A DNA stretch of 64,000 bases from assembly GCF_001426485.1 (NCBI RefSeq), contig NZ_LMET01000001.1:1123033-1187032 (forward strand), read 5' to 3'. The notes below the pieces were generated by a model, which worked only from the letters and a program-made list of their open reading frames with translations, was not told the DNA's origin and made no database searches. The DNA comes from Aeromicrobium sp. Root472D3. GTDB lineage: Bacteria; Actinomycetota; Actinomycetes; Propionibacteriales; Nocardioidaceae. Positions 1-8,404 of the stretch are shown piece by piece (positions within the stretch are counted from its first letter, which is position 1; each line of letters starts with the position of its first letter). Both the position numbers and the translations under genes were made by a program.

Positions 1-309
1 GCCTTCATGGCGATCGGCCTGCTCGCGGGGGCCGTGGCGCGCAGCGAGGAGGCCGCGGTCGGCATCGCGAACTTCGTCGTGCTGCCGATGGCGTTCCTGT
101 CGGGGTCGTTCTTCCCGCTCGACGGCGCACCCGGCTACGTCACGGCGATCAGCAAGGTCCTGCCGCTCAAGCACCTGAACGACGGCATGCTCGACACGAT
201 GGTGCGCGGCGAGGGCCCGTCGTCGGCCGTCGTGCCGATGCTGATCCTGCTCGGGTTCGCGGTCGTCGTGACCGCGGTCGCGAGCCGGTTGTTCCGCTGG
301 GACGACTGA
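1..309 (+). CDS. ABC-2 type transporter permease, C-terminal part (cut by left edge)
   Basis: The frame is open at the left edge, so only the last 102 residues are seen. They carry the usual end of an ABC-2 exporter permease: a membrane helix leading into FLSGSFFPLDGAP, then the KVLPLKHLNDGM segment, then a last helix closed by the basic tail RLFRWDD. Such permeases sit in the cytoplasmic membrane and pair with an ATPase to export drugs, lipids or polysaccharides. The ATPase and the substrate are outside the view. The gene converges on the next one, with only 12 bases between the stop codons. Confidence 0.8.
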   Translation, partial: AFMAIGLLAGAVARSEEAAVGIANFVVLPMAFLSGSFFPLDGAPGYVTAISKVLPLKHLNDGMLDTMVRGEGPSSAVVPMLILLGFAVVVTAVASRLFRWDD

Positions 310-321
310 CGCCCCGTCCGG

Positions 322-609
322 TCAGAGACCCCGCAGGTAGTCCGGGTCGTCGTCCGGGCCGCGGGGGCTCGGGGGAGGGGTCCAGCCGCCGCCGTTGCCG
401 TCGCCCGCGCCGCGCTGCCGCGGGGGCGGGGCCTGGCGCCCGTGGCCCACGAAGATCCACAGCAGCGGGCCCACGAACGGCACGAGGACCAGCACGAACC
501 ACACGATCTTGGGCAGCACGCGCACCTGCCCCTTGGGCGTCGCGAGGAGGTCGAAGATCGCGTACACGACCAGCACCACAGCAACGACCACCAACAGCGC
601 CTTACCCAT
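322..609 (-). CDS. Small PLDc_N-domain membrane protein
   Basis: This 95-residue protein starts with a hydrophobic helix (MGKALLVVVAVVLVVYAIFDLL), then a second helix with the PLDc_N pattern LPKIVWFVLVLVPFVGPLLW followed by a short linker and a proline/arginine/glycine-rich tail. The PLDc_N domain is named for phospholipase D-like nucleases. Stand-alone copies like this are common in actinobacteria, have no catalytic HKD motif, and have no known function. Two membrane helices with a cytoplasmic tail are likely. It diverges from the DUF4229 gene, with 69 bases between the starts. Confidence 0.75.
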   Translation of the reverse strand: MGKALLVVVAVVLVVYAIFDLLATPKGQVRVLPKIVWFVLVLVPFVGPLLWIFVGHGRQAPPPRQRGAGDGNGGGWTPPPSPRGPDDDPDYLRGL

Positions 610-666
610 GACGCCACCGTATCCGGGCGGTCACAACCGGACGGCCGGCGATGGGGTCCGACCGAT

Positions 667-678
667 TAGGGTGGCGGC
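667..678 (+). promoter_or_regulatory. Leaderless promoter -10 (TAGGGT) for the DUF4229 gene
   Basis: TAGGGT at 667-672 lies 6 bases before the ATG at 679. No Shine-Dalgarno is visible and the -35 region is weak. This places the transcript start at or next to the start codon. The same TANNNT-N6-8-start layout recurs at many unlinked genes in this window. Confidence 0.5.
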
Positions 679-945
679 ATGAAGGCATTCTGGACCTACA
701 CGCTGGCGCGGTTCGCGGTCTTCGCCGCGTGCTTCGTCATCATCTGGCTGCTGGCGCAGATCTGGCTGGAGTCGACGGCCGTGACGAACATCTGGGTCCT
801 GCTGATCTCGCTGGTCGTGTCGTCGGTCATCTCGGTGTTCCTGCTCGCCGGCCTGCGCGACAAGCTGGCCCTCAACGTCCACGAACGGGCCACCCGCATG
901 ACGGAGCGCATCGAGGAGTCTCGTCGTGCCGAAGACATCGACTGA
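679..945 (+). CDS. DUF4229 domain membrane protein
   Basis: An 88-residue protein with two membrane helices (about residues 8-28 and 36-58) and a charged C-terminal tail with many Arg and Glu residues. The arrangement fits the actinobacterial DUF4229 family, often found near menaquinone genes and of unknown role. Its end overlaps the following gene by 20 bases in another frame, so the two are probably read from one transcript. The start ATG is set by the TAGGGT box just upstream. Confidence 0.7.
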   Translation: MKAFWTYTLARFAVFAACFVIIWLLAQIWLESTAVTNIWVLLISLVVSSVISVFLLAGLRDKLALNVHERATRMTERIEESRRAEDID

Positions 946-2020
946 GAGCCGCGACTGGATCGCCGAGGCGATCCGGCGCGTCGACGCCGACGCCAACCGC
1001 AGCGCCGACACGCACCTGCACGTCCTGCCGATCCCGGTGCCCGGCATCGACCTGTACCTCAAGGACGAGTCGGTCCACCCGACCGGCAGCCTCAAGCACC
1101 GCCTGGCGCGCTCGCTGTTCCTGTACGCGCTGTGCAACGGATGGATCGGTCCGGGCTCGACCGTCATCGAGGCGTCCAGCGGCTCGACCGCCGTCAGCGA
1201 GGCGTTCTTCGCGCGGCTGATCGGGCTGCCGTTCGTCGCGGTCATGCCGTCGTCGACGAGCCGCGAGAAGATCGCGCTGATCGAGTTCTACGGGGGCCGG
1301 TGCCACCTGGTCGACGACCCCGGCACGGTCTACGACGTCGCTCGCGACCTCGCCGACGAGACCGGCGGGCACTACATGGACCAGTTCACGTACGCCGAGC
1401 GGGCGACCGACTGGCGGGGCAACAACAACATCGCCGAGTCGATCTTCGACCAGCTGTCGGCCGAGCCGCACCCGTGCCCCACGTGGATCGTGGTCAGCGC
1501 CGGCACCGGCGGCACGTCCGCCACGATCGGACGGTTCGTGCGCTACCGCCGCTTCGACACCCGCGTCGCGGTGGCCGACCCCGAGAACTCCGCGTTCTAC
1601 GGCGGCTGGGAGACCGACAGCTCCGACGTGACGACCGATCGGCCCTCACGCATCGAGGGCATCGGACGCATGCGGGTCGAGCCGTCGTTCGTCGGCGGCG
1701 TCATCGACGACATGGTCAAGGTGCCGGACGCCGCGTCGATCGCGACGATGCGATGGGTCTCGGCGATCCTCGGACGTCTGGTGGGCGGCTCGACCGGCAC
1801 CAACGTGTGGGCGTCGCTGCAGCTGATCGGCGACATGCGCGACGAGGGGCGCGAGGGCAGCGTCGTGACGCTGCTGTGCGACGGCGGCGAGCGCTACGAG
1901 CAGACGTACTACGACGACGCGTGGCTGGCCGCGAAGGGCATCGACATCGCGCCGTACGCGGCGGCCCTCGACGAGTTCGCGTCGACGGGCGTCCTGCCCG
2001 CGGTCCCCGTCACGGCGTGA
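926..2020 (+). CDS. cds1: PLP-dependent L-cysteine desulfhydrase, Cds1-like
   Basis: A 364-residue fold-type II PLP enzyme of the cysteine synthase family. The PLP lysine is K57 in [11 protein letters not shown], followed by the substrate loop [12 protein letters not shown] and the phosphate-binding glycine loop [12 protein letters not shown]. The sequence around these motifs strongly recalls Mycobacterium tuberculosis Cds1 (Rv3684), which splits L-cysteine into sulfide, pyruvate and ammonia. The released sulfide has been linked to respiration and redox balance in that species. The GTG start lies inside the end of the DUF4229 gene, implying coupled translation. Exact substrate cannot be read from the sequence; a related cysteine synthase role is the alternative. 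Confidence 0.8.
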   Translation: MPKTSTESRDWIAEAIRRVDADANRSADTHLHVLPIPVPGIDLYLKDESVHPTGSLKHRLARSLFLYALCNGWIGPGSTVIEASSGSTAVSEAFFARLIGLPFVAVMPSSTSREKIALIEFYGGRCHLVDDPGTVYDVARDLADETGGHYMDQFTYAERATDWRGNNNIAESIFDQLSAEPHPCPTWIVVSAGTGGTSATIGRFVRYRRFDTRVAVADPENSAFYGGWETDSSDVTTDRPSRIEGIGRMRVEPSFVGGVIDDMVKVPDAASIATMRWVSAILGRLVGGSTGTNVWASLQLIGDMRDEGREGSVVTLLCDGGERYEQTYYDDAWLAAKGIDIAPYAAALDEFASTGVLPAVPVTA

Positions 2021-2507
2021 CGGGCACGATCTCGGCCGAGACGAGTCGGCCGTCGTCGATCACCAGCAGGCCCATCGTGCCGCGCGGCTGACGTCGCTTG
2101 TCGGTCGGCGAGCCGGGGTTGAACAGGCGCTGGCCGTCGTCCTGGGTGTCCCACGGGATGTGGGAGTGGCCGAACACGACGAGGTCGGCGTCGGGGAAGC
2201 GGCGGCGCATGCGCCGGGCGCGCCCGTCCTTGGAGCCGCTGTCGTGGATCATCGCGACCCGCAGCCCGTCCAGCTCGACCTCGAGGGTCTCGGGCGCGCC
2301 CCATGCGACGACGTCGGGACCGTCGTTGTTGCCCGCCACGACGTGCACGGGTGCCAGGGCGGCGAGCTCGTCGAGCACCGAGGGCACGCAGACGTCGCCC
2401 GCGTGCAGGATGACGTCGACGCCCTCGAGGTGCTCGGCCACGGCCGGCGGGAGCGCCTTCCAGAACCGCGGCGCGTGCGTGTCGGAGACCACGGCGACCC
2501 GCAGCAC
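2010..2507 (-). CDS. YfcE/MJ0936-type metallophosphoesterase
   Basis: A 165-residue calcineurin-like phosphoesterase. The metal-binding set is complete and in order: SDTH near the N-terminus, HAGDV, GNND, then HDS and GHSH. The size and single-domain layout match the YfcE family of small phosphodiesterases, whose natural substrate is usually unknown. The GTG start is 2 bases from the menA stop on the same strand, so it is probably co-transcribed downstream of menA. It converges on cds1 with an 11-base overlap of the two ends. Confidence 0.8.
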   Translation of the reverse strand: MLRVAVVSDTHAPRFWKALPPAVAEHLEGVDVILHAGDVCVPSVLDELAALAPVHVVAGNNDGPDVVAWGAPETLEVELDGLRVAMIHDSGSKDGRARRMRRRFPDADLVVFGHSHIPWDTQDDGQRLFNPGSPTDKRRQPRGTMGLLVIDDGRLVSAEIVPVTP

Positions 2508-2508
2508 G

Positions 2509-3396
2509 TCAGGCGCCGATCGCGAGGCCGATCGCGAGCCCCGCGGCGTAGACCAGCTCGGCCAGCCCGGTGTCGCGCAGGACGGGGATCAGCGCCATGC
2601 CCCTGGCGCCCGACGCGACGGTGGCGGCGCCGCGGCCCAGCAGCGGCAGGCACAGGAGCCCGAGCAGGGCCCACGGCGTCGAGAACGCGGCCCACACCAG
2701 CATCGCGAGCGCGACGAACCCGAGCAGGCCGTAGAGCCGGCGGGTGCCGGAGTCGCCCAGGACGACCGCGAGCGTCCGCTTGCCCGTGACGCTGTCGGTG
2801 GGGATGTCGCGCAGGTTGTTGGCCACGAGGATGCCGCAGGCGAGCGCGCCGACGCCGACGGCCGCCGCGACCGCGACGCCCGTCACCTCCTCGACCTGCA
2901 CGTAGGCCGTGCCGAGCACCGCGACGAGCCCGAAGAACACGAACACGCTGACCTCGCCGAGTGCGCGGTACCCGTACGGCGACGGCCCGCCGGTGTACGT
3001 CCACGCGGCCCCCAGCGCGGCGACGCCCACGAGCAGGAGCCACCACGTGGTCGTCGCGGCCAGCACCAGGCCCATCGCGGCCCCCAGCCCGAGGAAGCCC
3101 AGCGCGGCGATCTTGACCGAGCGGGCGGGGACGAGCCCGGAGCCGACGAGGCGCAGCGGGCCGACGCGGTCGTCGTCGGTGCCCTTGATGCCGTCGGAGT
3201 AGTCGTTGGCGTAGTTGACGCCGATCTGCAGCGCCAGCGAGACGCCGAGCGCCAGCAGGGCCTTCCACCACACGACCGAGTCGGCGTACGCCGCGGCGCC
3301 CGTGCCGGCCAGGACGGGCGCGACGGCGGCGGGCAGCGTCCGTGGGCGCGAGCCGGCGACCCACAGCTGGACGGGGGACGGCGACGAGGTGGTCAT
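2509..3396 (-). CDS. menA: 1,4-dihydroxy-2-naphthoate polyprenyltransferase MenA
   Basis: A 295-residue integral membrane prenyltransferase of the UbiA family. It attaches the polyprenyl tail to 1,4-dihydroxy-2-naphthoate to give demethylmenaquinone. The first aspartate-rich motif is [14 protein letters not shown] after the second helix. The second conserved loop is [16 protein letters not shown], and about eight membrane helices are visible. I chose the ATG at 3396 rather than a TTG 33 bases upstream, because homologues begin close to the [18 protein letters not shown] segment. The metallophosphoesterase gene follows directly. Upstream is the short divergent gap with paired GTCAA-N7-TTGAC operators. 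Confidence 0.92.
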   Translation of the reverse strand: MTTSSPSPVQLWVAGSRPRTLPAAVAPVLAGTGAAAYADSVVWWKALLALGVSLALQIGVNYANDYSDGIKGTDDDRVGPLRLVGSGLVPARSVKIAALGFLGLGAAMGLVLAATTTWWLLLVGVAALGAAWTYTGGPSPYGYRALGEVSVFVFFGLVAVLGTAYVQVEEVTGVAVAAAVGVGALACGILVANNLRDIPTDSVTGKRTLAVVLGDSGTRRLYGLLGFVALAMLVWAAFSTPWALLGLLCLPLLGRGAATVASGARGMALIPVLRDTGLAELVYAAGLAIGLAIGA

Positions 3397-3424
3397 GGGC
3401 GGCAAGTCTGCCACCCCCTCGCGT

Positions 3425-3469
3425 GTCAATTTCGTGTTGACGCCTCAGGTGCGTCAATCTAGGCTTGAC
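3425..3469. promoter_or_regulatory. Two identical GTCAA-N7-TTGAC operator dyads
   Basis: In the 76-base gap between menA and the divergent regulator gene, GTCAA (3425-3429) is followed 7 bases later by TTGAC (3437-3441). The same dyad is repeated at 3453-3457 and 3465-3469. The centres are 28 bp apart. The first dyad provides the -35 of the rightward promoter and the second covers its -10. A protein bound here would block that promoter and could also affect menA. The best candidate is the adjacent helix-turn-helix protein. Confidence 0.6.
3437..3465 (+). promoter_or_regulatory. Promoter of the helix-turn-helix gene (TTGACG-N17-TAGGCT)
   Basis: The -35 TTGACG (3437-3442) and -10 TAGGCT (3460-3465) are spaced by 17 bases. 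Only 7 bases separate the -10 from the ATG at 3473, so the mRNA should be leaderless. Confidence 0.6.
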
Positions 3470-3472
3470 GGC

Positions 3473-4057
3473 ATGAGCATCGACGACGCCGAGTTCTCCG
3501 ACCTGATCGCCCGCGCGGTCGCCCGGCTCGACCCGTCCCTCGAGCGACGGCTCGACACCGAGCCGTCGGCGCACCTCGACCTCGTGCTGCTGACGCGCCG
3601 TGCGCACGACGAGACCGGACGCCTGCTGCGCTCGGCCGTGACGTCGGCCCGCGCCGCCGGGTCGAGCTGGGAGGCGATCGGCTCGGCCCTCGGCATGACC
3701 CGCCAGGCCGCGCAGCAGCGGTTCGGGCACAAGCCGTCGTCCGCGCCCGATCCCGGTGACGGGCACCTGCCGGAGGCGGGGGAGCACCGGCAGCTCGTGG
3801 GCCTGACGGCGTTCAACGAGATGGACCAGCTCGACCTGTGGGGGCGGCACGGCTGGCACTCGATCGGCTTCGGCCCGCTGTTCCACGACGTCGAGAAGTC
3901 CGACACGCAGTGGGAGCACAAGCGGGCCGTCGTGGGCAGCCGCAAGATGCGCGACCTCGAGGCCAAGGGGTGGGAGCGCATCGGCTCCACGTGGTTCCCG
4001 TGGGTCTACCTGAAGCGCCCGCTGCCGCTGCCGGCCGTGCCCGGCGAGCCCACGTGA
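3473..4057 (+). CDS. Helix-turn-helix regulator-like protein in the menaquinone cluster
   Basis: A 194-residue soluble protein I cannot assign to a named family. Around residues 60-83 it has a clear helix-turn-helix (SWEAIGSALGMTRQAAQQRFG), the kind seen in many small actinobacterial DNA-binding proteins. A C-terminal part rich in Trp and His (about 105-185: WGRHGWHSIGFGP, SDTQWEHKR, GWERIGSTWFPW) has no recognised function. The ATG is fixed by the leaderless promoter. Its GTGA overlap with menE indicates one transcript. Paired dyads over its own promoter and beside menA suggest an autoregulator of menaquinone genes; this is inference. Confidence 0.65.
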   Translation: MSIDDAEFSDLIARAVARLDPSLERRLDTEPSAHLDLVLLTRRAHDETGRLLRSAVTSARAAGSSWEAIGSALGMTRQAAQQRFGHKPSSAPDPGDGHLPEAGEHRQLVGLTAFNEMDQLDLWGRHGWHSIGFGPLFHDVEKSDTQWEHKRAVVGSRKMRDLEAKGWERIGSTWFPWVYLKRPLPLPAVPGEPT

Positions 4058-5079
4058 CGGCGTCGCTGCGGCCCGTCGCGGGCGCGCCGCGCGACGTCCA
4101 CGCGCTGGTTCGCGCGTGGGTGCGCGACGGCGGCGACCCGGTCGTCGTCCGGACGTCCGGCAGCACGGGGGAGCCGAAGGACGTCATCCTGTCGCACGCG
4201 GCCGTCACGTCGTCGGCGCGCGCGAGCCTCGAGCGGCTCGGCGGCCCCGGCGGGTGGCTGCTCGCGATGCCCGTCACGGGCGTCGGTGGGCTGCAGGTGC
4301 TGGTGCGGTCGGCGCTGGCCGGGCTCGACCCCGTCCTCGTCGACGAGCACGACGGCCTGGCGGCGGCGATCGACGCGATCCCCGGCGACCGGCGCTACGC
4401 CTCGCTCGTGCCGACGCAGGTGCACCGGCTCGTCGAGGCGGGCCAGGTCGACGCGCTGCGGTCGCTCGACGCGCTGCTGATCGGCGGTGCCGCGGCGCCT
4501 CCCGAGCTGCTCGACGCACTCGACGGCGTGCGCGTCGTGCGGACGTACGGGATGAGCGAGACCAGCGGCGGCTGCGTGTACGACGGCGTGCCGCTCGACG
4601 GGGTGCGGCTGCGGGTCGACGACACGGGGCAGGTGCACGTCGGCGGCACGGTGCTGTTCGACGGCTACGCCGACGCGGCCGCGACCGCCCGGGTGCTGCG
4701 CGACGGCTGGTTCGCGACCGCCGACCTCGGCACGATCGACGCCGCGGGCCGCCTGCGGGTGACGGGGCGCTCCGACGACGTCGTCATCAGCGGCGGCGTC
4801 AACATCGGCCTGCCGGCGGTGACGCGGGCGCTGCGCGGTCTCGACGGCGTCCGCGACGCGATCGCGCTCGGCGTGCCCGACGACGAGTGGGGCGCCCGCG
4901 TCGTGGCGTTCGTCGTGCCCGACGCGGGCGCCGACGCCCCGCCGCTGCACGTCGTGCGCGACGGCGTCGAGGCGTCCGGCCTGCCCCGCACCTGGGCCCC
5001 GCGCGAAATCGTGCCGATCGCCGCGCTGCCGCTGCTGCCGGGTGGCAAGGTCGACCGCGTCGCGCTCCGGCGGCGGTGA
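4054..5079 (+). CDS. menE: o-Succinylbenzoate-CoA ligase MenE
   Basis: A 341-residue short version of the adenylate-forming enzyme that activates o-succinylbenzoate with ATP and CoA in menaquinone synthesis. The AMP-binding P-loop is RTSGSTGEPKDVILSH near residue 34. The core motif is YGMSETSGGCVYDG, the hinge region is GWFATADLG...GRSDDVVISGG, and the C-terminal catalytic lysine is in PGGKVDR. The protein lacks the longer N-terminal region of typical acyl-CoA ligases, as is usual for actinobacterial MenE. The GTG start overlaps the stop of the upstream regulator gene by 4 bases. Confidence 0.9.
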   Translation: MTASLRPVAGAPRDVHALVRAWVRDGGDPVVVRTSGSTGEPKDVILSHAAVTSSARASLERLGGPGGWLLAMPVTGVGGLQVLVRSALAGLDPVLVDEHDGLAAAIDAIPGDRRYASLVPTQVHRLVEAGQVDALRSLDALLIGGAAAPPELLDALDGVRVVRTYGMSETSGGCVYDGVPLDGVRLRVDDTGQVHVGGTVLFDGYADAAATARVLRDGWFATADLGTIDAAGRLRVTGRSDDVVISGGVNIGLPAVTRALRGLDGVRDAIALGVPDDEWGARVVAFVVPDAGADAPPLHVVRDGVEASGLPRTWAPREIVPIAALPLLPGGKVDRVALRRR

Positions 5080-5142
5080 GCCAGCGACCCTTCGACGTCC
5101 GGGACAGGTCGCCAGCTCACCGCCTGGGGCGGGGACGGGTCG

Positions 5143-5802
5143 CTAGCCCACCGCTGCGGCGATCGCCTCGGGGATCGGCGTGGACCCGCCGACGACCTCC
5201 CACTGCTTGCCGTGGGTCGTGGGGTCCTCGATCACGGCCGCGATGACGGCGGCGACGTCGGCCCGCGGGATCTCGCCGCGCTCGACCGTCTCGGCCAGCG
5301 TGACCTGACCCGTCGCGTCGTCGTCGGTCAGACCGCCCGGACGGATGATCGTCCAGTCGAGGTCGCTGGCGCGCAGCACGACGTCGGCCTCGCGCTTGGC
5401 CTCGACGTACGCCTTCCACGAGTCCTCGACGTCGTCGCCCAGGGGCTCGTCGACGCTGATCGCCGAGATCTGGACGAAGCGGCGGACGCCGGCGGCGGTG
5501 GCCCCGGCGATCGACTTGAGCGAGCCACCGAGGTCGACGGTCTTCTTGCGCTCGATGCTGCCGTCGCCGCCACCTCCGGCGGCGAACACGACGGCTCCGG
5601 CGCCCGTGAAGGCCTGCGCGAAGTCGTCGTCGTCGGACTTCTCGATGTCGAGCAGCACGACCTCGGCGCCGAGGTCCTGCAGCTCGGAGGTGTGGTCGGG
5701 GTTGCGGACGAGGGCGACGGGCTGGTGGCCGGCGTCGACCAGGACGGGGATGAGGAGGCGGGCGATCTTGCCGTGGCCTCCGACGATGGCGATACGAGTC
5801 AT
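5143..5802 (-). CDS. NAD(P)-binding SDR-like protein (NmrA/YwnB type)
   Basis: A 219-residue atypical short-chain dehydrogenase. It opens with the dinucleotide-binding MTRIAIVGGHGKIARLL and has the YVEAKREAD segment in place of the classical YxxxK. The late IIRPGGL strand is typical of the NAD(P)H-binding (NAD(P)-bd_10) group. Such proteins act as redox sensors or reductases of unknown substrate. I took the ATG at 5802, not the longer open frame, because the fold starts there and a TACGTT box sits 6 bases upstream. It is divergent from menC and converges on menE. A role in quinone chemistry is only suggested by position. Confidence 0.75.
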   Translation of the reverse strand: MTRIAIVGGHGKIARLLIPVLVDAGHQPVALVRNPDHTSELQDLGAEVVLLDIEKSDDDDFAQAFTGAGAVVFAAGGGGDGSIERKKTVDLGGSLKSIAGATAAGVRRFVQISAISVDEPLGDDVEDSWKAYVEAKREADVVLRASDLDWTIIRPGGLTDDDATGQVTLAETVERGEIPRADVAAVIAAVIEDPTTHGKQWEVVGGSTPIPEAIAAAVG

Positions 5803-5808
5803 GTCTCC

Positions 5809-5832
5809 AACGTAGGACGGTGGCGGTAAGTT
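5809..5832. promoter_or_regulatory. Divergent leaderless -10 boxes for the SDR gene and menC
   Basis: The 37-base gap holds TACGTT on the minus strand (5814 to 5809), 6 bases before the SDR ATG. TAAGTT on the plus strand (5827-5832) lies 7 bases before a GTG at 5840. The plus-strand box is the reason for choosing GTG 5840 over the in-frame TTG at 5831 as the menC start. Confidence 0.5.
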
Positions 5833-5839
5833 GCCACTC

Positions 5840-6784
5840 GTGCAGCCCCGTACCTTCTCGATCCCGATGCCGACGACGTTCCGCGGCATCACGCGGCGCG
5901 AGGGCATGCTGATCGAGGGGCCGGCCGGATGGGCCGAGTTCAGCCCGTTCCTCGACTACGACGCCCGCGAGAGCGCGCCGTGGCTCGCGGCGGCGATCGA
6001 CTCCGCCGAGCGCCCGTGGCCCGCCGCCGTCCGCGACCGCGTGGCGGTCAACTGCACCGTCCCGGCGGTCGGTCCCGAGCAGGCCGCGCGCATCGTGCGC
6101 GCCAGCGGGTGCGGCACCGCCAAGGTCAAGGTCGCCGAGCGGGGCCAGACGCTCGCCGACGACGTCGACCGGGTCGAGGCCGTGCGCGACGCCATCGGCC
6201 CCGGGGGCCGGGTGCGCGTCGACGCCAACGGCGGCTGGACGGTCGACGAGGCGGTCAGCGCGATCGCGGCCCTGGACCTCGCGAGCCGCGGGCTGGAGTA
6301 CGTCGAGCAGCCGTGCGCGACGGTCGAGGAGCTCGCCGCAGTCCGTCGGCGCGTGGGGGTGTCGATCGCGGCGGACGAGTCGATCCGTCGTGCCGACGAC
6401 CCGTTCCGCGTCGCCGAGCTCGAGGCCGCCGACGTCGCGGTGCTGAAGGTCGCCCCGCTCGGTGGGGTGCACGCGGCCCTGCGCATCGCCGAGCGGATCG
6501 GTCTGCCCGTCGTGGTGTCCAGCGCCGTCGACACCTCGATCGGCCTCGCGGCGGGCCTGGCGCTGGCGGCCGCCCTGCCCGAGCTGCCGTACGCGTGCGG
6601 GCTCGCCACGACGTCGCTGCTCGACGGCGACGTCGTCGCGTCCCCGCTCGTCCCGGTCGACGGATTCCTGCCGGTCGGGCGCCAGGTTCTCGACCTCGCC
6701 GCCTACGACCGGGTCGCCGCCGACGGCGAGACCGACGCCCGCTGGCAGGCCCGCCTCTCGGCCGTCCGCGCGGTGCTGGCATGA
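5840..6784 (+). CDS. menC: o-Succinylbenzoate synthase MenC
   Basis: A 314-residue enolase-superfamily enzyme that dehydrates SHCHC to o-succinylbenzoate. The acid/base lysine pair appears in TAKVKVAE. The three metal ligands are in VRVDANGGW, YVEQPC and AADES, and the second catalytic lysine is in VLKVAPLGG. The order and spacing match bacterial MenC. The stop overlaps the menD start by 4 bases (ATGA), so menC and menD are translated from one message. Confidence 0.92.
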   Translation: MQPRTFSIPMPTTFRGITRREGMLIEGPAGWAEFSPFLDYDARESAPWLAAAIDSAERPWPAAVRDRVAVNCTVPAVGPEQAARIVRASGCGTAKVKVAERGQTLADDVDRVEAVRDAIGPGGRVRVDANGGWTVDEAVSAIAALDLASRGLEYVEQPCATVEELAAVRRRVGVSIAADESIRRADDPFRVAELEAADVAVLKVAPLGGVHAALRIAERIGLPVVVSSAVDTSIGLAAGLALAAALPELPYACGLATTSLLDGDVVASPLVPVDGFLPVGRQVLDLAAYDRVAADGETDARWQARLSAVRAVLA

Positions 6785-8337
6785 GCGCCTCGGGTGATGC
6801 GCGGCGGCTGATCCACTCGCTGGCCGCGCTCGGCGTGCGCGACGCCGTGCTGTCGCCCGGGTCGCGCTCGGGGCCGCTCGCGGTGGGCCTGCTCGCGGCC
6901 GAGCGGGCCGGGGTCCTGCGGCTGCACGTGCGCGTCGACGAGCGCGAGGCCGCGTTCCTCGCGCTGGGCCTCGCGAAGGGCTCGCACCGGCTCGTGCCGG
7001 TCGTCACGACGTCGGGCACGGCGGTCGCGAACCTGCACCCGGCGATGCTCGAGGCGCTGCACGCCGACGTCCCGGTGCTCGCCGTGACGGCCGACCGGCC
7101 CGCACGGCTGCGCGGCACGGGCGCCAACCAGACGACCGACCAGCGCGAGATCTTCCCGGGCGTGCCGTTCACCGACCGCGTCGACGAGCTGTCGGGACGC
7201 GTCCAGCACCTCAACCTCGAGCTCGACGAACCCCTCCTCGAGCCGGTCGAGTGGGGCTTCGAGCCGCACGGTCCGCCCGACCGGACGATGCGCGGTGAGG
7301 AGCACGGCGAGCCCCACGTGCTCGACATCGGCCCGCGCACCGTCGTCGTGGCCGGCGACGACGCCCGGCAGCCCGCCCGCGTCCTGGCCCGCGACGCCCG
7401 CTGGCCGCTGCTCGCCGAGCCGTCGTCGGGCTCGCGCAACGGCGAGGCCCTCGTGACGTACCGCCAGCTGCTGGTCCACTCGCCGCTGGCGAGCCGCATC
7501 GAGCGCGTCGTCAGCCTCGGCCACGCGACGCTGACGCGTCCGGTCGCCCGGCTGCTGGCGCGCACCGACGTCCCGGTCGTGCACGTCGGCACGCAGGCGA
7601 CGTTCCCCGTGCCCGCCGGCCCGAACGTGACGTTCGTCGACCGGGTCGCGGCGGGCGGCGTCGACGAGTCGTCGTGGCTCGACGAGTGGCTCGCCGACGA
7701 CGCGCTCGCGACCGCCGTCGTCGACGACCTGACGGTCGGCACGCCCTACGACGTCGCGCGGGCCGTCAACGCGGCCGTGCCGCCCGGCGGCCTGCTGTTC
7801 GTCGGCTCGTCGAGCCCCGTCCGCGACCTCGACCTCGTCGCGCGGCCCTACCCCGTCGGCGGCAAGCGGCTGATCATCGCCAACCGGGGGCTGGCCGGCA
7901 TCGACGGCGTCCTGTCGAGCGCGATCGGCGCGGCCCTCGGGCGCCCGTCGAGCCGCGCGATCGCCTACGTCGGCGACCTCACGTTCCTGCACGGCAGCAA
8001 CGGGCTGCTGATCGGTCCCGGCGAGCCGCGGCCCGACCTGACCGTCGTCGTGGCGTCCGACGACGGCGGCAGCATCTTCACGACCCTCGAGCAGGGCGCC
8101 CCCGACTTCGCGGCCTCGTTCGAGAGAGTCTTCGCGACGCCGACGGGCGCCGACATCGGCACGCTGTGCCGCGGCTACGGCGTGCCGCACCGCCTCGTCG
8201 ACGTCGCCGCGCTGCCCGCCGCGCTCGCCGAGGACGTCCCCGGCATCCGCGTGCTCGAGGTGCCCGTCGACCGGACAGGTCGTCGCGAGCTCGACGCGCG
8301 GATCGGGGCGTCGATCCGGGCCGTCCTGGATCGCTGA
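6781..8337 (+). CDS. menD: SEPHCHC synthase MenD
   Basis: A 518-residue thiamine diphosphate enzyme that joins 2-oxoglutarate to isochorismate, the first committed step of menaquinone synthesis. The N-terminal Pyr domain has SPGSRSGPLA and the ThDP glutamate in VDEREAAFLALG. The PP domain near the C-terminus has the GDLTFLHGSNGLL cofactor loop, and GTAVANLHPAMLEA is also conserved. The size is slightly below the usual 550-570 residues but all domains are present. menD ends the men run on this strand; a separate promoter follows. Confidence 0.92.
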   Translation: MSASGDARRLIHSLAALGVRDAVLSPGSRSGPLAVGLLAAERAGVLRLHVRVDEREAAFLALGLAKGSHRLVPVVTTSGTAVANLHPAMLEALHADVPVLAVTADRPARLRGTGANQTTDQREIFPGVPFTDRVDELSGRVQHLNLELDEPLLEPVEWGFEPHGPPDRTMRGEEHGEPHVLDIGPRTVVVAGDDARQPARVLARDARWPLLAEPSSGSRNGEALVTYRQLLVHSPLASRIERVVSLGHATLTRPVARLLARTDVPVVHVGTQATFPVPAGPNVTFVDRVAAGGVDESSWLDEWLADDALATAVVDDLTVGTPYDVARAVNAAVPPGGLLFVGSSSPVRDLDLVARPYPVGGKRLIIANRGLAGIDGVLSSAIGAALGRPSSRAIAYVGDLTFLHGSNGLLIGPGEPRPDLTVVVASDDGGSIFTTLEQGAPDFAASFERVFATPTGADIGTLCRGYGVPHRLVDVAALPAALAEDVPGIRVLEVPVDRTGRRELDARIGASIRAVLDR

Positions 8338-8343
8338 CACCTG

Positions 8344-8372
8344 TTGTGTCACGGACATACTCGCAGTAGGTT
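8344..8372 (+). promoter_or_regulatory. Promoter of the GMC oxidoreductase/ALDH pair
   Basis: TTGTGT (8344-8349) and TAGGTT (8367-8372) are separated by 17 bases. A Shine-Dalgarno GGAAGAGG at 8393-8400 precedes the ATG at 8405, so this mRNA has a normal leader. Confidence 0.5.
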
Positions 8373-8404
8373 TGTGGCCCACGTCACCAGCTGGAAGAGG
8401 GCCC

